A DNA stretch of 53,168 nt from assembly GCF_008016795.1 (NCBI RefSeq), contig NZ_SDIK01000017.1, positions 1 through 53,168 of the forward strand, written 5' to 3'. Under the pieces are notes generated by a model that did no database searches, was not told the origin of the DNA, and saw only the letters and a list, made by a program, of their open reading frames with translations. Shown piece by piece: positions 1-8,790 of the stretch. The stretch is from Prevotella brunnea (lineage in GTDB: Bacteria > Bacteroidota > Bacteroidia > Bacteroidales > Bacteroidaceae). Within the stretch, counting starts at the first letter, position 1. Every line of letters begins with the position of its first letter. The position numbers were made by a program, and so were the translations under genes.

Positions 1-317
1 CGTTTCGACTGGTTATTTCAACTATGTTATCATGAGCGAGTGATTTTATCAGCTGACCATATACCGGCTGTCCGAAGAAATGTGTACTTTTACCAATGTT
101 ATCTGAGTTTGGAAACAAAAGCAAAGATAACAAAAAGGGCTGATACCTCGTGAGAAGTGTCAGCCCTAATTCATAAAAAATGTGGGATGTTTAGCGGACA
201 GTAATAATTTCAAAAGCCAAAAGATATGATTAAACAAAGAATTGTGTAATTTTGCACTTGCTTATGGAATCCGCCTTTTATTAATTTGGTTGTAATTTTT
301 GTTAAATATTCTAAAGG
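1..317. other. Non-coding left edge with hairpin, no supported gene
   Basis: No reading frame here can be supported as a gene. Frame 1 stays open from the window edge to a TGA at about 151-153, but its translation is not recognisable. Frame 2 ends at a stop at about 41-43, so the 3' end of an upstream gene is possible but undecidable from this little sequence. The stretch 137-166 holds a hairpin, listed separately. Confidence 0.4.
137..166. terminator. Hairpin, possible terminator
   Basis: GGGCTGATAC (137-146) pairs with GTGTCAGCCC (157-166) through a 10-base loop, with one G.T pair. A run of five A precedes it on the + strand, so the U-tract of a classical intrinsic terminator would lie on the minus strand. 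It could still end a plus-strand transcript entering from the left. The orientation is uncertain. Confidence 0.45.
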
Positions 318-352
318 TTTGAAGGTACTCCTTTAAATTATATGTACATTTG
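318..352 (+). promoter_or_regulatory. Bacteroidetes-type promoter of the RND operon
   Basis: TTTG at 318-321 and TACATTTG at 345-352 match the -33 and -7 elements, with a 23-base spacer that is slightly long. The start codon of the adaptor gene lies about 120 bases further on, so the mRNA has a long leader. No riboswitch fold was recognised in that leader. Confidence 0.6.
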
Positions 353-480
353 CATATCGAAAACTTAATGCTGTATTCGAGTTTTTCAATCGAGCCTTAA
401 GCGTGAGCTATGGATATCGTTTTGTGATGCTAAAAACAATAGATTTCAAACAACAGAAAAATAAAACAATTATATAAGGT

Positions 481-1821
481 ATGAAAAGAAAAATGTTTTT
501 ACCCATTGCCGCAATTGCAGTTGCATTGCTGACAAGTTGTGGCGGAGGTAGTGGCAAGCATGAACTGCCCACCAGCAATGAGTACCCCGTTATTACAATA
601 GGTGCTTCGAACGCGCAAATGAAGACCACCTATCCGGCAACGATAAAAGGTATTCAGGATGTGGAAGTACGACCGAAGGTGAGTGGCTTTATTACCAAAC
701 TTTATGTACATGAGGGACAAGCTGTTCGGGCAGGACAAGTTCTTTTCGTTGTGGATAACGCGAACTATCAGGCAGCGGTGCGTCAGGCCAAGTCAGCGGT
801 CGTTGCAGCCCAAAGCGGTGTGGGACAAGCAAAAGCAAGAGTTGTGCAAGCGAACGCAACACTTAATTCCGCTATTGCTCAGGCAGCTACGGCTCAATTA
901 ACCTACATGAATAGCAAGAACTTGTATGAGAACAAGGTGATTGGCGATTATGAGCTTCAGACCGTGAAGAATACTTACGCTACATCACAAGCAGCAGTAA
1001 ATCAGGCACGTAGCGGTGTAGCCGCCGCCAAAGCCGCCGTGAATCAGGCTGTTGCCGGTGTGAAGCAAGCCGAGGCCGGTCTTGCCACCGCGAAAGAAAC
1101 CCTGAGCTATTGTTATGTAAAGAGTCCGGTGAGTGGTTTGGTAGGCAGTCTTCCTTATAAGGAGGGATCATTGGTGAGCCCATCGTCCCCCATGCCGGTA
1201 ACCACCGTAAGCAACATTTCCACCATGGAAGTATTCTTTTCAATGACCGAATCGGAAATATTGGCACTCAGCAGAAACAACAATGGTATAAACAACGCTG
1301 TTAAATCTTTCCCAACCGTCAGCTTACAACTGATCGACGGCTCAATGTACAATCATTCGGGCACAATAGTAAAGACCAGCGGCGTAATCGATGCCGCCAC
1401 AGGCACCATCAGCGTCATCGCTCGCTTTGCCAATCCGGAACATTTGTTGAAGAGTGGCGGCAGTGGACAGATAGTTATCGCGAAGAATAACAATAAGGCA
1501 CTTATCATTCCTCAGGACGCCACCCTGCAAGTGCAAGACAAGATATTCGTTTATAAAGTGGACAAGAACAACAAGGTTCATTACTCTGAGATAAAAATTA
1601 ATCCACAAAACGATGGTAAGACCTACATCGTAACGAGTGGATTAAGCATTGGCGACAGAATCGTATCGAAGGGATTGGCAAAATTGCAAGATGGTGCTGA
1701 AATAAAAGCGCTTACGCCCACACAGTATGAGGCTGCGTTGAAAAAAGCTGAGAAACTCGGTGAAAATCAAAGTTCCGCCGGTGGATTTCTGAAAGCCATG
1801 AAAGGAGATAATGATAAATAA
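481..1821 (+). CDS. RND efflux periplasmic adaptor (AcrA/MexA family lipoprotein)
   Basis: Membrane-fusion protein linking an inner-membrane RND pump to an outer-membrane channel; 446 residues, usual for the family. The N-terminus is a lipoprotein signal with lipobox LTSC and Cys20 as the likely lipidated residue, so it should be anchored in the inner membrane facing the periplasm. A biotinyl-lipoyl-like half-motif (VRPKVSGFI, with HEGQAVRAGQ) lies around residues 62-90. An Ala/Gln-rich coiled-coil hairpin spans about 95-205, and the second lipoyl half (SPVSGLVG, KEGSLVSP) follows. The gene is first of three co-directional efflux genes, 21 bases before the pump gene. No TetR or AraR regulator is adjacent. 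Substrate cannot be deduced; the family is certain. Confidence 0.95.
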   Translation: MKRKMFLPIAAIAVALLTSCGGGSGKHELPTSNEYPVITIGASNAQMKTTYPATIKGIQDVEVRPKVSGFITKLYVHEGQAVRAGQVLFVVDNANYQAAVRQAKSAVVAAQSGVGQAKARVVQANATLNSAIAQAATAQLTYMNSKNLYENKVIGDYELQTVKNTYATSQAAVNQARSGVAAAKAAVNQAVAGVKQAEAGLATAKETLSYCYVKSPVSGLVGSLPYKEGSLVSPSSPMPVTTVSNISTMEVFFSMTESEILALSRNNNGINNAVKSFPTVSLQLIDGSMYNHSGTIVKTSGVIDAATGTISVIARFANPEHLLKSGGSGQIVIAKNNNKALIIPQDATLQVQDKIFVYKVDKNNKVHYSEIKINPQNDGKTYIVTSGLSIGDRIVSKGLAKLQDGAEIKALTPTQYEAALKKAEKLGENQSSAGGFLKAMKGDNDK

Positions 1822-1842
1822 TAGTAGAAAAACGGAAAGAAT

Positions 1843-4800
1843 ATGACATTTACCAAGTTTATAAAACGTCCGGTTCTATCTACCGTGATATCTACCTTTT
1901 TCGTCCTTCTCGGACTGATAGGCTTGATATCGCTTCCCATTGAGCAGTATCCGGACATTGCGCCACCTACCATCTCTGTATGGACCACCTATCAGGGAGC
2001 GGACGCGCAGACGGTATTGAACTCGGTCATCACGCCTTTGGAAGAAAGCATCAATGGTGTGGAGAACATGACCTATATGCAATCTACCGCTTCCAATAAC
2101 GGTATGGCGCAAATCACCGTATATTTCAAACAAGGTTCCAACCCGGACATGGCATCGGTGAACGTGCAAAACCGCGTGGCACAAGCACAGGCATTGCTGC
2201 CGGCGGAAGTAACGCGCGTGGGTGTAACGGTTTCAAAGCGCCAGACCTCAAACGTCATTCTCTATTCAGTTACCACTGACGACGAAAGATACGATGACGA
2301 GTTCCTAACGAACTATAACGACATCAACATCGTACCGCTTTTGAAACGTATAAATGGTGTAGGCGATGTTCAGACACCGGGTATGAAAAAATATTCCATG
2401 CGCATCTGGCTGAAACCAGATAAAATGAAACAGTACGGATTGGTACCAAGCGATATCTCCGGCGCATTGGCAGAACAGAACATTGAGGCAGCTCCGGGTG
2501 CGTTTGGTGAGCAGAGCGACATGAAGTACGAATATATCATGCGCTATAAGGGTCGCTTGAAAACCGAAAAAGAATATGAGAATATCATCATATCCAGCAA
2601 TCAAAACGGACAAACGCTTTGCCTGAAAGATGTTGCCGATATCGAATTGGGCGGATTGCAGTATTCCGTGGCGATGAAGAACAACAACCAACCGGGTGTC
2701 GTGGGTATGGTTCAGCAGACAGCAGGCTCAAATGCAACCCAGATTGCGCAAGATGTTAAGGCAGCTTTGGCTGAAACGCAGAAAAGCATGCCACCGGGAA
2801 TGAAAATAACTATTCAACAAGATGTAACCGAATTCTTATTCGCTTCCATCGAAGAGGTTATCTTTACACTGATAATCACTTTCATATTGGTGTTCCTCGT
2901 TGTGTATGTGTTCTTGCAGGATTTTCGTTCCACGTTAATCCCAATGATAGCCGTGCCGGTGGCATTGATTGGTTCGTTCTTCTTCCTTTGGATGTTCGGC
3001 TTCTCCATCAACCTCTTAACGCTTTCTGCACTATTGCTGGCCATCGCCATAGTGGTCGATGATGCTATCGTGGTTGTGGAAGCTGTGCATGCAAAATTGG
3101 ATTTAGGGTACAAGAATGCTGTGTCTGCCGCCATTGATGCGATGAACGAGATTTCCGGTGCCATTATTTCAATTACGTTGGTAATGGCTGCGGTGTTCGT
3201 TCCCGTGTCATTCATGAGTGGAACTTCCGGTACTTTTTATCGCGAGTTTGGCGTAACCATGGCAGTGTCTATCATTATTTCCGCCATAAATGCATTAACG
3301 CTGTCGCCCGCGCTATGCGCCATCTTCTTGAAGCCCCACGAAGAAACTCAAAAGAACAAGAAATTATCAACGGTTGATAAGTTCCACATAGCGTTCAACA
3401 CACAGTTTGAAAGGATAAACAACAAATATAAAAAAGGAGTAGAAAGGCTAATCGGGCACAGAGCCATCACGGGAATATCCGTTGTCGTGGGTGCTGTTAT
3501 CCTTGTGGTGATGATGAGTAGTACGAAAACCGGTCTGGTGCCGGATGAAGACGTGGGCGTACTGTTTGCTACGGTTTCATTGGATCCGGGCTTGTCGCAA
3601 CGTGAAACACAAGAAGTAACCGACCGCATCGATAAAATGCTTGCCAGCAACCCCTATGTGGAAACCCGAGTGCAACTGGTGGGCTATAACTTCATAGCCG
3701 GTCAAGGCTCCAATCAAGCCACATTCATCATCAAGCTAAAACCTTTTGAGGAAAGAAAATACGGAATCTTCGACAGGATTTCATCAGTATTCAATGGTGC
3801 AGGAATTGCCGGACTTTTCATCGATCCTACTTCATCAAGGATGGTTTTAGGGATGATTTATAAGCAGACTGCAAGTATCAAAGGTTCGCAAATCCTTGCT
3901 TTTGCGCCACCCATGGTACCGGGCTTCTCCGTGTCAAATGGTGTAACATTCTCCATGCAGGATAAGACAGGTGGAGACTTAAACAAGTTCTTCCAGATTA
4001 CACAGGATTATTTGAAGGCATTAAATGCTCGTCCTGAAATCAGCACAGCAATGACTTCTTACAATCCAAATTACCCACAATACATGGTGGATGTGGATGT
4101 AGCCAAGGCAAAGCAGGCAGGAACATCTCCCGCAGCCATCCTTTCAGTGCTTCAAGGCTATTATGGGGGGATGTATGCGTCGAACTTCAATGCCTACGGA
4201 AAACTCTTCCGGGTAATGATTCAAGGAACGGTTGATAGCCGTATCAATGAGAACGGACTGAAAAGCATATATGTTCGCACACCGGGTGGTATGGCTCCGG
4301 TAAGTGAGTTCTGCTCACTTCGTCGCGTTTACGGACCTTCTAACATCGCACGCTTCAACCTCTTTACGTCTATTACCGTGAATGCAATGACAGCCGATGG
4401 CTATTCGTCTGGTGATGCTATTAAGGCTGTGGAAGAGGTTGCCGCTGAAAAACTGCCATCGGGATATGGGTACGAATTCTCCGGTCTGACTCGTTCTGAA
4501 CAAGAATCGTCAAATTCCACCGCAATCATCTTCTCATTGTGTTTGGTCTTTGTTTATTTGATCCTTAGTGCTCAATACGAGAGCTACATATTGCCACTGG
4601 CGGTAATTCTCTCAATACCATTTGGTTTGGCCGGAGCATTTATCTTTACGCAATTATTCGGACATAACAACGATATCTATATGCAAATTTCGCTTATCAT
4701 GTTGATAGGCTTACTTGCCAAGAACGCGATTCTGATTGTGGAATTTGCTTTGGAGCGTCGTCGTACGGGTATGGCGATAAAGTATGCAGCCATTTTAGGC

Positions 4801-5109
4801 GCGGGAGCTCGTCTTCGTCCTATTCTGATGACTTCGCTTGCCATGGTAATCGGATTGCTTCCATTAATGTTTGCCGGCGGAGTGGGTAAAAATGGTAATC
4901 AAACATTAGGTGCTGCCGCTGTGGGAGGTATGCTTATTGGTACACTTTGCCAAATATTTGTTGTGCCCGCTCTCTTCACCATGTTCCAATACATTCAGGA
5001 GAAAGCACGCCCGATGGTATTTGAAGATGATGAAAACCCCGAAGTTGCGAGGGAACTCCAGCAATATGTTAAAGGACCTTCAGGAAAATACACTCAGGAA
5101 CAATCCTGA
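1843..5109 (+). CDS. RND multidrug efflux transporter (AcrB/HAE1 family)
   Basis: Proton-driven inner-membrane pump of 1088 residues, close to the usual length of about 1050. The N-terminal TM1 runs into the conserved porter-domain segment EQYPDIAPPTISVW, followed by YQGADAQTV. The proton-relay pair is present as Asp406-Asp407 in AIVVDDAIVVVE (TM4), with Lys960 in LLAKNAILIVEFA (TM10), so the pump looks functional. The HAE1 subfamily usually exports drugs, bile salts or other amphiphiles. The start ATG lies just after the adaptor gene. The outer-membrane factor follows after 24 bases, completing a tripartite system. Confidence 0.97.
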   Translation: MTFTKFIKRPVLSTVISTFFVLLGLIGLISLPIEQYPDIAPPTISVWTTYQGADAQTVLNSVITPLEESINGVENMTYMQSTASNNGMAQITVYFKQGSNPDMASVNVQNRVAQAQALLPAEVTRVGVTVSKRQTSNVILYSVTTDDERYDDEFLTNYNDINIVPLLKRINGVGDVQTPGMKKYSMRIWLKPDKMKQYGLVPSDISGALAEQNIEAAPGAFGEQSDMKYEYIMRYKGRLKTEKEYENIIISSNQNGQTLCLKDVADIELGGLQYSVAMKNNNQPGVVGMVQQTAGSNATQIAQDVKAALAETQKSMPPGMKITIQQDVTEFLFASIEEVIFTLIITFILVFLVVYVFLQDFRSTLIPMIAVPVALIGSFFFLWMFGFSINLLTLSALLLAIAIVVDDAIVVVEAVHAKLDLGYKNAVSAAIDAMNEISGAIISITLVMAAVFVPVSFMSGTSGTFYREFGVTMAVSIIISAINALTLSPALCAIFLKPHEETQKNKKLSTVDKFHIAFNTQFERINNKYKKGVERLIGHRAITGISVVVGAVILVVMMSSTKTGLVPDEDVGVLFATVSLDPGLSQRETQEVTDRIDKMLASNPYVETRVQLVGYNFIAGQGSNQATFIIKLKPFEERKYGIFDRISSVFNGAGIAGLFIDPTSSRMVLGMIYKQTASIKGSQILAFAPPMVPGFSVSNGVTFSMQDKTGGDLNKFFQITQDYLKALNARPEISTAMTSYNPNYPQYMVDVDVAKAKQAGTSPAAILSVLQGYYGGMYASNFNAYGKLFRVMIQGTVDSRINENGLKSIYVRTPGGMAPVSEFCSLRRVYGPSNIARFNLFTSITVNAMTADGYSSGDAIKAVEEVAAEKLPSGYGYEFSGLTRSEQESSNSTAIIFSLCLVFVYLILSAQYESYILPLAVILSIPFGLAGAFIFTQLFGHNNDIYMQISLIMLIGLLAKNAILIVEFALERRRTGMAIKYAAILGAGARLRPILMTSLAMVIGLLPLMFAGGVGKNGNQTLGAAAVGGMLIGTLCQIFVVPALFTMFQYIQEKARPMVFEDDENPEVARELQQYVKGPSGKYTQEQS

Positions 5110-5133
5110 TTAGTGAACAAAAGATAATTGAAA

Positions 5134-6513
5134 ATGAGAAAGATAAATATAATCATTGCCACTCTTGCAGTCCTGTTCATGACAGGCTGTAAGAGTCTGT
5201 ACGGTACTTACGAGCGACCGGAGGTGAAAACCAATGGCATTGTGCGCGATCCGGTGAATGACAATGCCGTGCTTGAAGGCGCAAACGACTTTGGCAACTT
5301 GCCGTGGCGCAGCGTGTTTACCGATTCTTATCTGCAAAACATTATAGAAAAAGCACTCAATAACAACCCGGATCTCCTGAATGCCGCGCTTAACATCGAT
5401 ATTGCAGAGCAACAGTTGAAAGCGGCAAAACTTGCTTTCTTGCCCTCTGTGATGTTTGCGCCTCAGGGAACGATAACGCATTTCGGGACACACACGGAAG
5501 CAACCAAAGCATATGTTTTGCCCATCGCAGCAAGTTGGGATGTGGATCTGTTCGGGAAGTTGCGAAACGAAAAGAAAGCCACGCAGATGCGTATGATACA
5601 GATGCAAGACTATAAAGTGGCTGTTCAAACCGGGCTAATCTGCAACATCGCCAACTTGTACTATACATTGCTGATGCTTGACAGACAAGGTGAAATCGTG
5701 AATGATATGACAGAACTTACTAAGAGCACATGGGACATGATGCAGCTGCAGATGAACTTTGGTCGGGCTCGATCCACCAGTGTGCAAAGTGCTGAGGCGG
5801 CTTATTATAGTGTTCAAGCGCAAGCCGCTGACATTAAACGACAAGTTCGTGAGGTGGAAAACTCACTGAGTTTGCTTATGGGTGAGCCTGTTCACGGCAT
5901 CGCTCGCGGAACTTTGGAGAACCAAAGTCTTCCCTTAAACTTCTCAGGTGGAGTCGGAGTGGAAATGTTAAGCAATCGTGCGGATGTACATGCGAACGAA
6001 ATGGCATTGGCACAGTGCTTCTATGACATTCAAATTGTACGTGGAAAGTTTTATCCTTCGCTGAATATTACCGGAACAGGTGGATGGAGCAACGGTAACG
6101 GATTGGTTAATCCGGCTAAACTTTTATGGAACGCTGTGGCAGGATTGACGCAGCCCATCTTTATGCAAGGCAAACTAAAAGCCGGACTGCGAGTAGCGGA
6201 GGATCAATACAAACGCGCTTACAACATTTGGCAGAACAGCATTCTGAAGGCAGGAGCAGAGGTAAGTAATGCACTTGTAGCCTATAATTCTTCGGAAGAG
6301 AAGAACAAAATGCACACCCGGCAAGTCGAAGTCTTAAAGAAAAATGTCGAGCAGACACAAATGCTCTACAAACAAAGTTCCAGCAGTTACCTTGAAGTAA
6401 TTACGGCACAACAAGGATTGCTCAATGCCGAAATATCTCAAGTGCAAGATCAGTTTGCCAAACTTCAGGCAATCGTAAATCTTTATTATGCATTGGGAGG
6501 CGGGAGCAAGTAA
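5134..6513 (+). CDS. RND efflux outer-membrane factor lipoprotein (TolC/OprM-NodT family)
   Basis: Outer-membrane channel of the tripartite pump; 459 residues from the ATG at 5134. An in-frame TTG at 5128 is possible but less likely. The signal peptide ends with lipobox MTGC, Cys19. Two TolC repeats are visible: long alpha-hairpin segments (about residues 60-110 and 180-230, then 270-320 and 390-440), and the motif SWDVDLFGK typical of the NodT/OprM group. The C-terminus YYALGGG is also typical of that group. It closes the efflux operon; lpxA starts 89 bases downstream on the same strand with no clear promoter between, so read-through is plausible. Confidence 0.95.
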   Translation: MRKINIIIATLAVLFMTGCKSLYGTYERPEVKTNGIVRDPVNDNAVLEGANDFGNLPWRSVFTDSYLQNIIEKALNNNPDLLNAALNIDIAEQQLKAAKLAFLPSVMFAPQGTITHFGTHTEATKAYVLPIAASWDVDLFGKLRNEKKATQMRMIQMQDYKVAVQTGLICNIANLYYTLLMLDRQGEIVNDMTELTKSTWDMMQLQMNFGRARSTSVQSAEAAYYSVQAQAADIKRQVREVENSLSLLMGEPVHGIARGTLENQSLPLNFSGGVGVEMLSNRADVHANEMALAQCFYDIQIVRGKFYPSLNITGTGGWSNGNGLVNPAKLLWNAVAGLTQPIFMQGKLKAGLRVAEDQYKRAYNIWQNSILKAGAEVSNALVAYNSSEEKNKMHTRQVEVLKKNVEQTQMLYKQSSSSYLEVITAQQGLLNAEISQVQDQFAKLQAIVNLYYALGGGSK

Positions 6514-6602
6514 GACGGGAAATAACATTCAAGAACTACCAACGTAAAGCTCCGTTCGGCAAGTTGGGCATCTCTTTTATCAGAGGTCGGGGCACATTAA
6601 TT

Positions 6603-7385
6603 ATGGGCAGTGAAATAAGTCCGAGAGCCGAAGTTTCTGCATCGGCAAAGATTGGAGAGGGCTGTAAGATATATCCGTTTTCCTATATCGAGGATGACGT
6701 CGTCATAGGCGACAACTGTATTATCTTTCCATTCGTCAGCATTTTGCAAGGAACGCGAATGGGAAATGGTAACAAGATACATCAATGTTCGGTAATAGGA
6801 GCGATACCACAGGATTTCAGTTTCGTGGGCGAGAGGAGTGAACTTATCATGGGCGACAATAACATCATTCGCGAAAATGTGGTCATCAATCGAGCTACTC
6901 ATGTCGGAGGAAAAACAATTATCGGGTCGAACAACTTCCTCATGGAAGGGGCGCACATCAGTCATGATACCAAGGTTGGCGATAACTGCATACTTGGCTA
7001 TGGAACTAAAATCTCAGGCGATTGCGAGATTGCCGATCGTGTCATCTTTTCCTCCGGTGTGATTCAAAAGTCAAAAACCAGAGTAGGTGTGGCAGCAACG
7101 ATACAAGCCGGCACAACATTCAATCGCGACATTCCGCCTTATATCATAGCGGGAGGAACACCCATTGCTTATGGTGGAGTAAATTCAGTTGTTTGTGATG
7201 TGCTGGGAATAGATGATAAAGTCAAGAAGCACATAGCGAATGCCTACCGACTGATATTCCATGGCAGAACGTCCACGTTCGATGCTTGCATCCAAGTTGA
7301 AGAACAAGTACCCGACTCACCCGAAAAGCAAAACATTGTGGAGTTTATCCGCAACACGCAGAAAGGGATTATTTCCAAATTATAA
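6603..7385 (+). CDS. lpxA: LpxA-family UDP-GlcNAc O-acyltransferase, divergent
   Basis: Left-handed beta-helix acyltransferase (260 residues). LpxA transfers a 3-hydroxyacyl chain from acyl carrier protein to UDP-N-acetylglucosamine, the first step of lipid A synthesis, in the cytosol. Hexapeptide repeats occupy residues 10-170; the catalytic His pair is kept in GAHISHD (His118, His121). The C-terminal helices match LpxA (DSPEKQNIVEFI). It is divergent: the position of the usual VHQF motif reads VIQKS, so that conserved His is replaced by Gln155. The neighbours are efflux genes instead of lpxD, lpxC/fabZ, so it may be a second paralogue. The ATG at 6603 was chosen because homology starts there; an upstream in-frame start would add 13 unrelated residues. 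Confidence 0.8.
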   Translation: MGSEISPRAEVSASAKIGEGCKIYPFSYIEDDVVIGDNCIIFPFVSILQGTRMGNGNKIHQCSVIGAIPQDFSFVGERSELIMGDNNIIRENVVINRATHVGGKTIIGSNNFLMEGAHISHDTKVGDNCILGYGTKISGDCEIADRVIFSSGVIQKSKTRVGVAATIQAGTTFNRDIPPYIIAGGTPIAYGGVNSVVCDVLGIDDKVKKHIANAYRLIFHGRTSTFDACIQVEEQVPDSPEKQNIVEFIRNTQKGIISKL

Positions 7386-7386
7386 T

Positions 7387-7427
7387 GTGTGTGAGGATTG
7401 ATTATAATAAATCAGACACACCTTTTT
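7387..7427 (+). terminator. Probable intrinsic terminator after lpxA
   Basis: GTGTGT (7387-7392) pairs with ACACAC (7416-7421), and an inner TGATT/AATCA stem lies at 7399-7414, followed by a short T run (7423-7427). The stem is imperfect. It sits between the convergent lpxA and luxS genes. Confidence 0.5.
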
Positions 7428-7457
7428 GAAATATTATCTGTGGTTGCAGATATTCTG

Positions 7458-7943
7458 TCATTCGTTGCTTGGGTAATGGAGATTGGCATCTGTGATGTGC
7501 TCCAATATTTCCGAAAGAAACTTGCTTGCTTCCCACCTTGCCATGGGCAGGTCGTGCAACAAATGGTTTCCACAATCCTTGGGAGCGGCACCCGGTATCT
7601 CTCCTTTGAAATCAGCAACGAAGCGGAAAGTCTTGCGCATCAAGTCCACAATGTCGGCTGAAGTCAAATCCCCTCGCAAAATTAGATAATTACCCGTAAG
7701 GCATCCCATGGGTCCCCAATACACGACCCTGTTCTTCCATTCCTCATTGTTTCGCAAATAGGTGGCTGCCAGATGCTCTATGGTATGCAAAGCGCCGATG
7801 TGCAAGGTTGGTTCTCGGTTGGGTTCTTTCATTCGAATGTCAAACGTTGTAAGAGTTTCATTACCCACTTTGTCCTGACGGCTGACATATATACCGCGAA
7901 GCAATCGTGTGTGATCGATGGTGAACGAAGGTATTTTATCCAT
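7458..7943 (-). CDS. luxS: S-ribosylhomocysteine lyase LuxS
   Basis: Cleaves S-ribosylhomocysteine to homocysteine and DPD, the precursor of autoinducer-2, in the cytosol. The 161-residue protein has the zinc motif HTIEH (His53, Glu56, His57), the catalytic Cys81 in GPMGCLTG, and the third zinc ligand Cys124 in PKDCGNH. All key residues are therefore present. The ATG at 7943 gives the standard N-terminus MDKIPSFTIDH; a longer in-frame start would overlap mtnN. It lies 11 bases downstream of mtnN on the same strand, and MtnN supplies its substrate, so the two form a complete two-step operon for recycling S-adenosylhomocysteine. Confidence 0.97.
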   Translation of the reverse strand: MDKIPSFTIDHTRLLRGIYVSRQDKVGNETLTTFDIRMKEPNREPTLHIGALHTIEHLAATYLRNNEEWKNRVVYWGPMGCLTGNYLILRGDLTSADIVDLMRKTFRFVADFKGEIPGAAPKDCGNHLLHDLPMARWEASKFLSEILEHITDANLHYPSNE

Positions 7944-7954
7944 GTTTTTTATCT

Positions 7955-8653
7955 TTATAAAGTATTCAGAAAATGTTTTGTTACCTCGAAGCTGCCTTCT
8001 GCCACGCGAGCCCAAAAGTCGAAGTACATATTGGCATCGGTGTCGTTCAACGGCACATCGCTGATAACGCGGAAGGAGATGAAAGGTGTATGATAGACAT
8101 GGCAGACTTGAGCGATGGAGCAGCTTTCCATGTCCACCGCCAGTGCTTCGGGAAAATCTGTTAAGATGCTGCGCATCTTCTCCTTGTTGTCCACGAAGTA
8201 ATCACCGCTTACGGTGAGTCCCGCCCTTACCTTCGGCATCTCGCCCGAATCGCCGTTGTTGAGCGAGAGAGCCTTCTCCAAAAGCTCATCCGGAGCTTTA
8301 TAGCGTGTGGGCATACCGATAATTTGTCCTTTTTCTGCATTGCTTCCGCAGTGCACGTCATGATAGACGCATTCCCGGGCGACCACCACGTCCATCATCT
8401 TGAGCGAAGTGTCGGCACCGCCTGCGCAACCGCTGGATATAATGAGATTGGGCTGATAGCGATTTATCATCTCCACGGCACCGATGGCAGAGTTTACCTT
8501 GCCGATGCCGCACTTTTGCAATATTATTTCCTTATCGCCCACCTCTCCCGTTACGAAGTCTTTGAAGTGATGGCGTTCCGTTTTCGGATGGTCGAGAATA
8601 GACTTGAGCTGTTCAAACTCCTTGTCCATTGCCACTATTATTCCTATTTTCAT
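7955..8653 (-). CDS. mtnN: 5'-methylthioadenosine/S-adenosylhomocysteine nucleosidase
   Basis: Hydrolyses methylthioadenosine and S-adenosylhomocysteine, releasing adenine; 232 residues, normal length. It opens with KIGIIVAMDKEFEQL. It carries the phosphorylase-superfamily glycine motif SSGCAGGAD, the substrate-binding VDMESCSIAQV, and the catalytic Asp in VISDVP. The ATG at 8653 was chosen because it matches the family N-terminus and lies 4 bases after a TACCTTTG promoter element, which implies a leaderless or nearly leaderless transcript. It is followed by luxS in the same operon. yfhO is divergent on the other side. Confidence 0.95.
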   Translation of the reverse strand: MKIGIIVAMDKEFEQLKSILDHPKTERHHFKDFVTGEVGDKEIILQKCGIGKVNSAIGAVEMINRYQPNLIISSGCAGGADTSLKMMDVVVARECVYHDVHCGSNAEKGQIIGMPTRYKAPDELLEKALSLNNGDSGEMPKVRAGLTVSGDYFVDNKEKMRSILTDFPEALAVDMESCSIAQVCHVYHTPFISFRVISDVPLNDTDANMYFDFWARVAEGSFEVTKHFLNTL

Positions 8654-8657
8654 GATG

Positions 8658-8665
8658 CAAAGGTA
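8658..8665 (-). promoter_or_regulatory. -7 element directly before mtnN (leaderless start)
   Basis: TACCTTTG on the minus strand ends only 4 bases before the mtnN ATG, so transcription should start at or within a few bases of the start codon. A clear -33 TTTG was not found at the normal distance. It leaves no room for an upstream S-adenosylmethionine or S-adenosylhomocysteine riboswitch. Confidence 0.55.
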
Positions 8666-8683
8666 CGAAAAACTTGGTAGTAA

Positions 8684-8714
8684 GTTGTATAGTTGGGAGT
8701 TTTTTGTAACTTTG
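8684..8714 (+). promoter_or_regulatory. Promoter of the yfhO gene
   Basis: GTTG (8684-8687), a 19-base spacer and a perfect TAACTTTG (8707-8714). It is divergent from the mtnN promoter. The predicted start lies about 70 bases before the coding sequence. Confidence 0.65.
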
Positions 8715-8790
8715 CAACAACTAACCGGAAAGGGATGGTTTTCAATATCCCATCCGTCCAAATTCAAATCAAGATAAAAGAAAACCAACA

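Noticed and set aside
1..153. Open frame at the left edge as a truncated gene
   Set aside because: The translation (Cys- and Tyr-rich, no known motif) looks random, and other frames close early; too short to support.
353..480. Riboswitch or attenuator in the RND operon leader
   Set aside because: No stable fold, leader peptide or terminator hairpin could be recognised in the leader.
7944..8015. Longer N-terminus for LuxS
   Set aside because: It would overlap the end of mtnN and adds 24 residues without family similarity; the ATG at 7943 gives the standard LuxS start.
8651..8790. SAM or SAH riboswitch before mtnN-luxS
   Set aside because: The promoter element lies 4 bases from the mtnN start codon, leaving no leader for a riboswitch.
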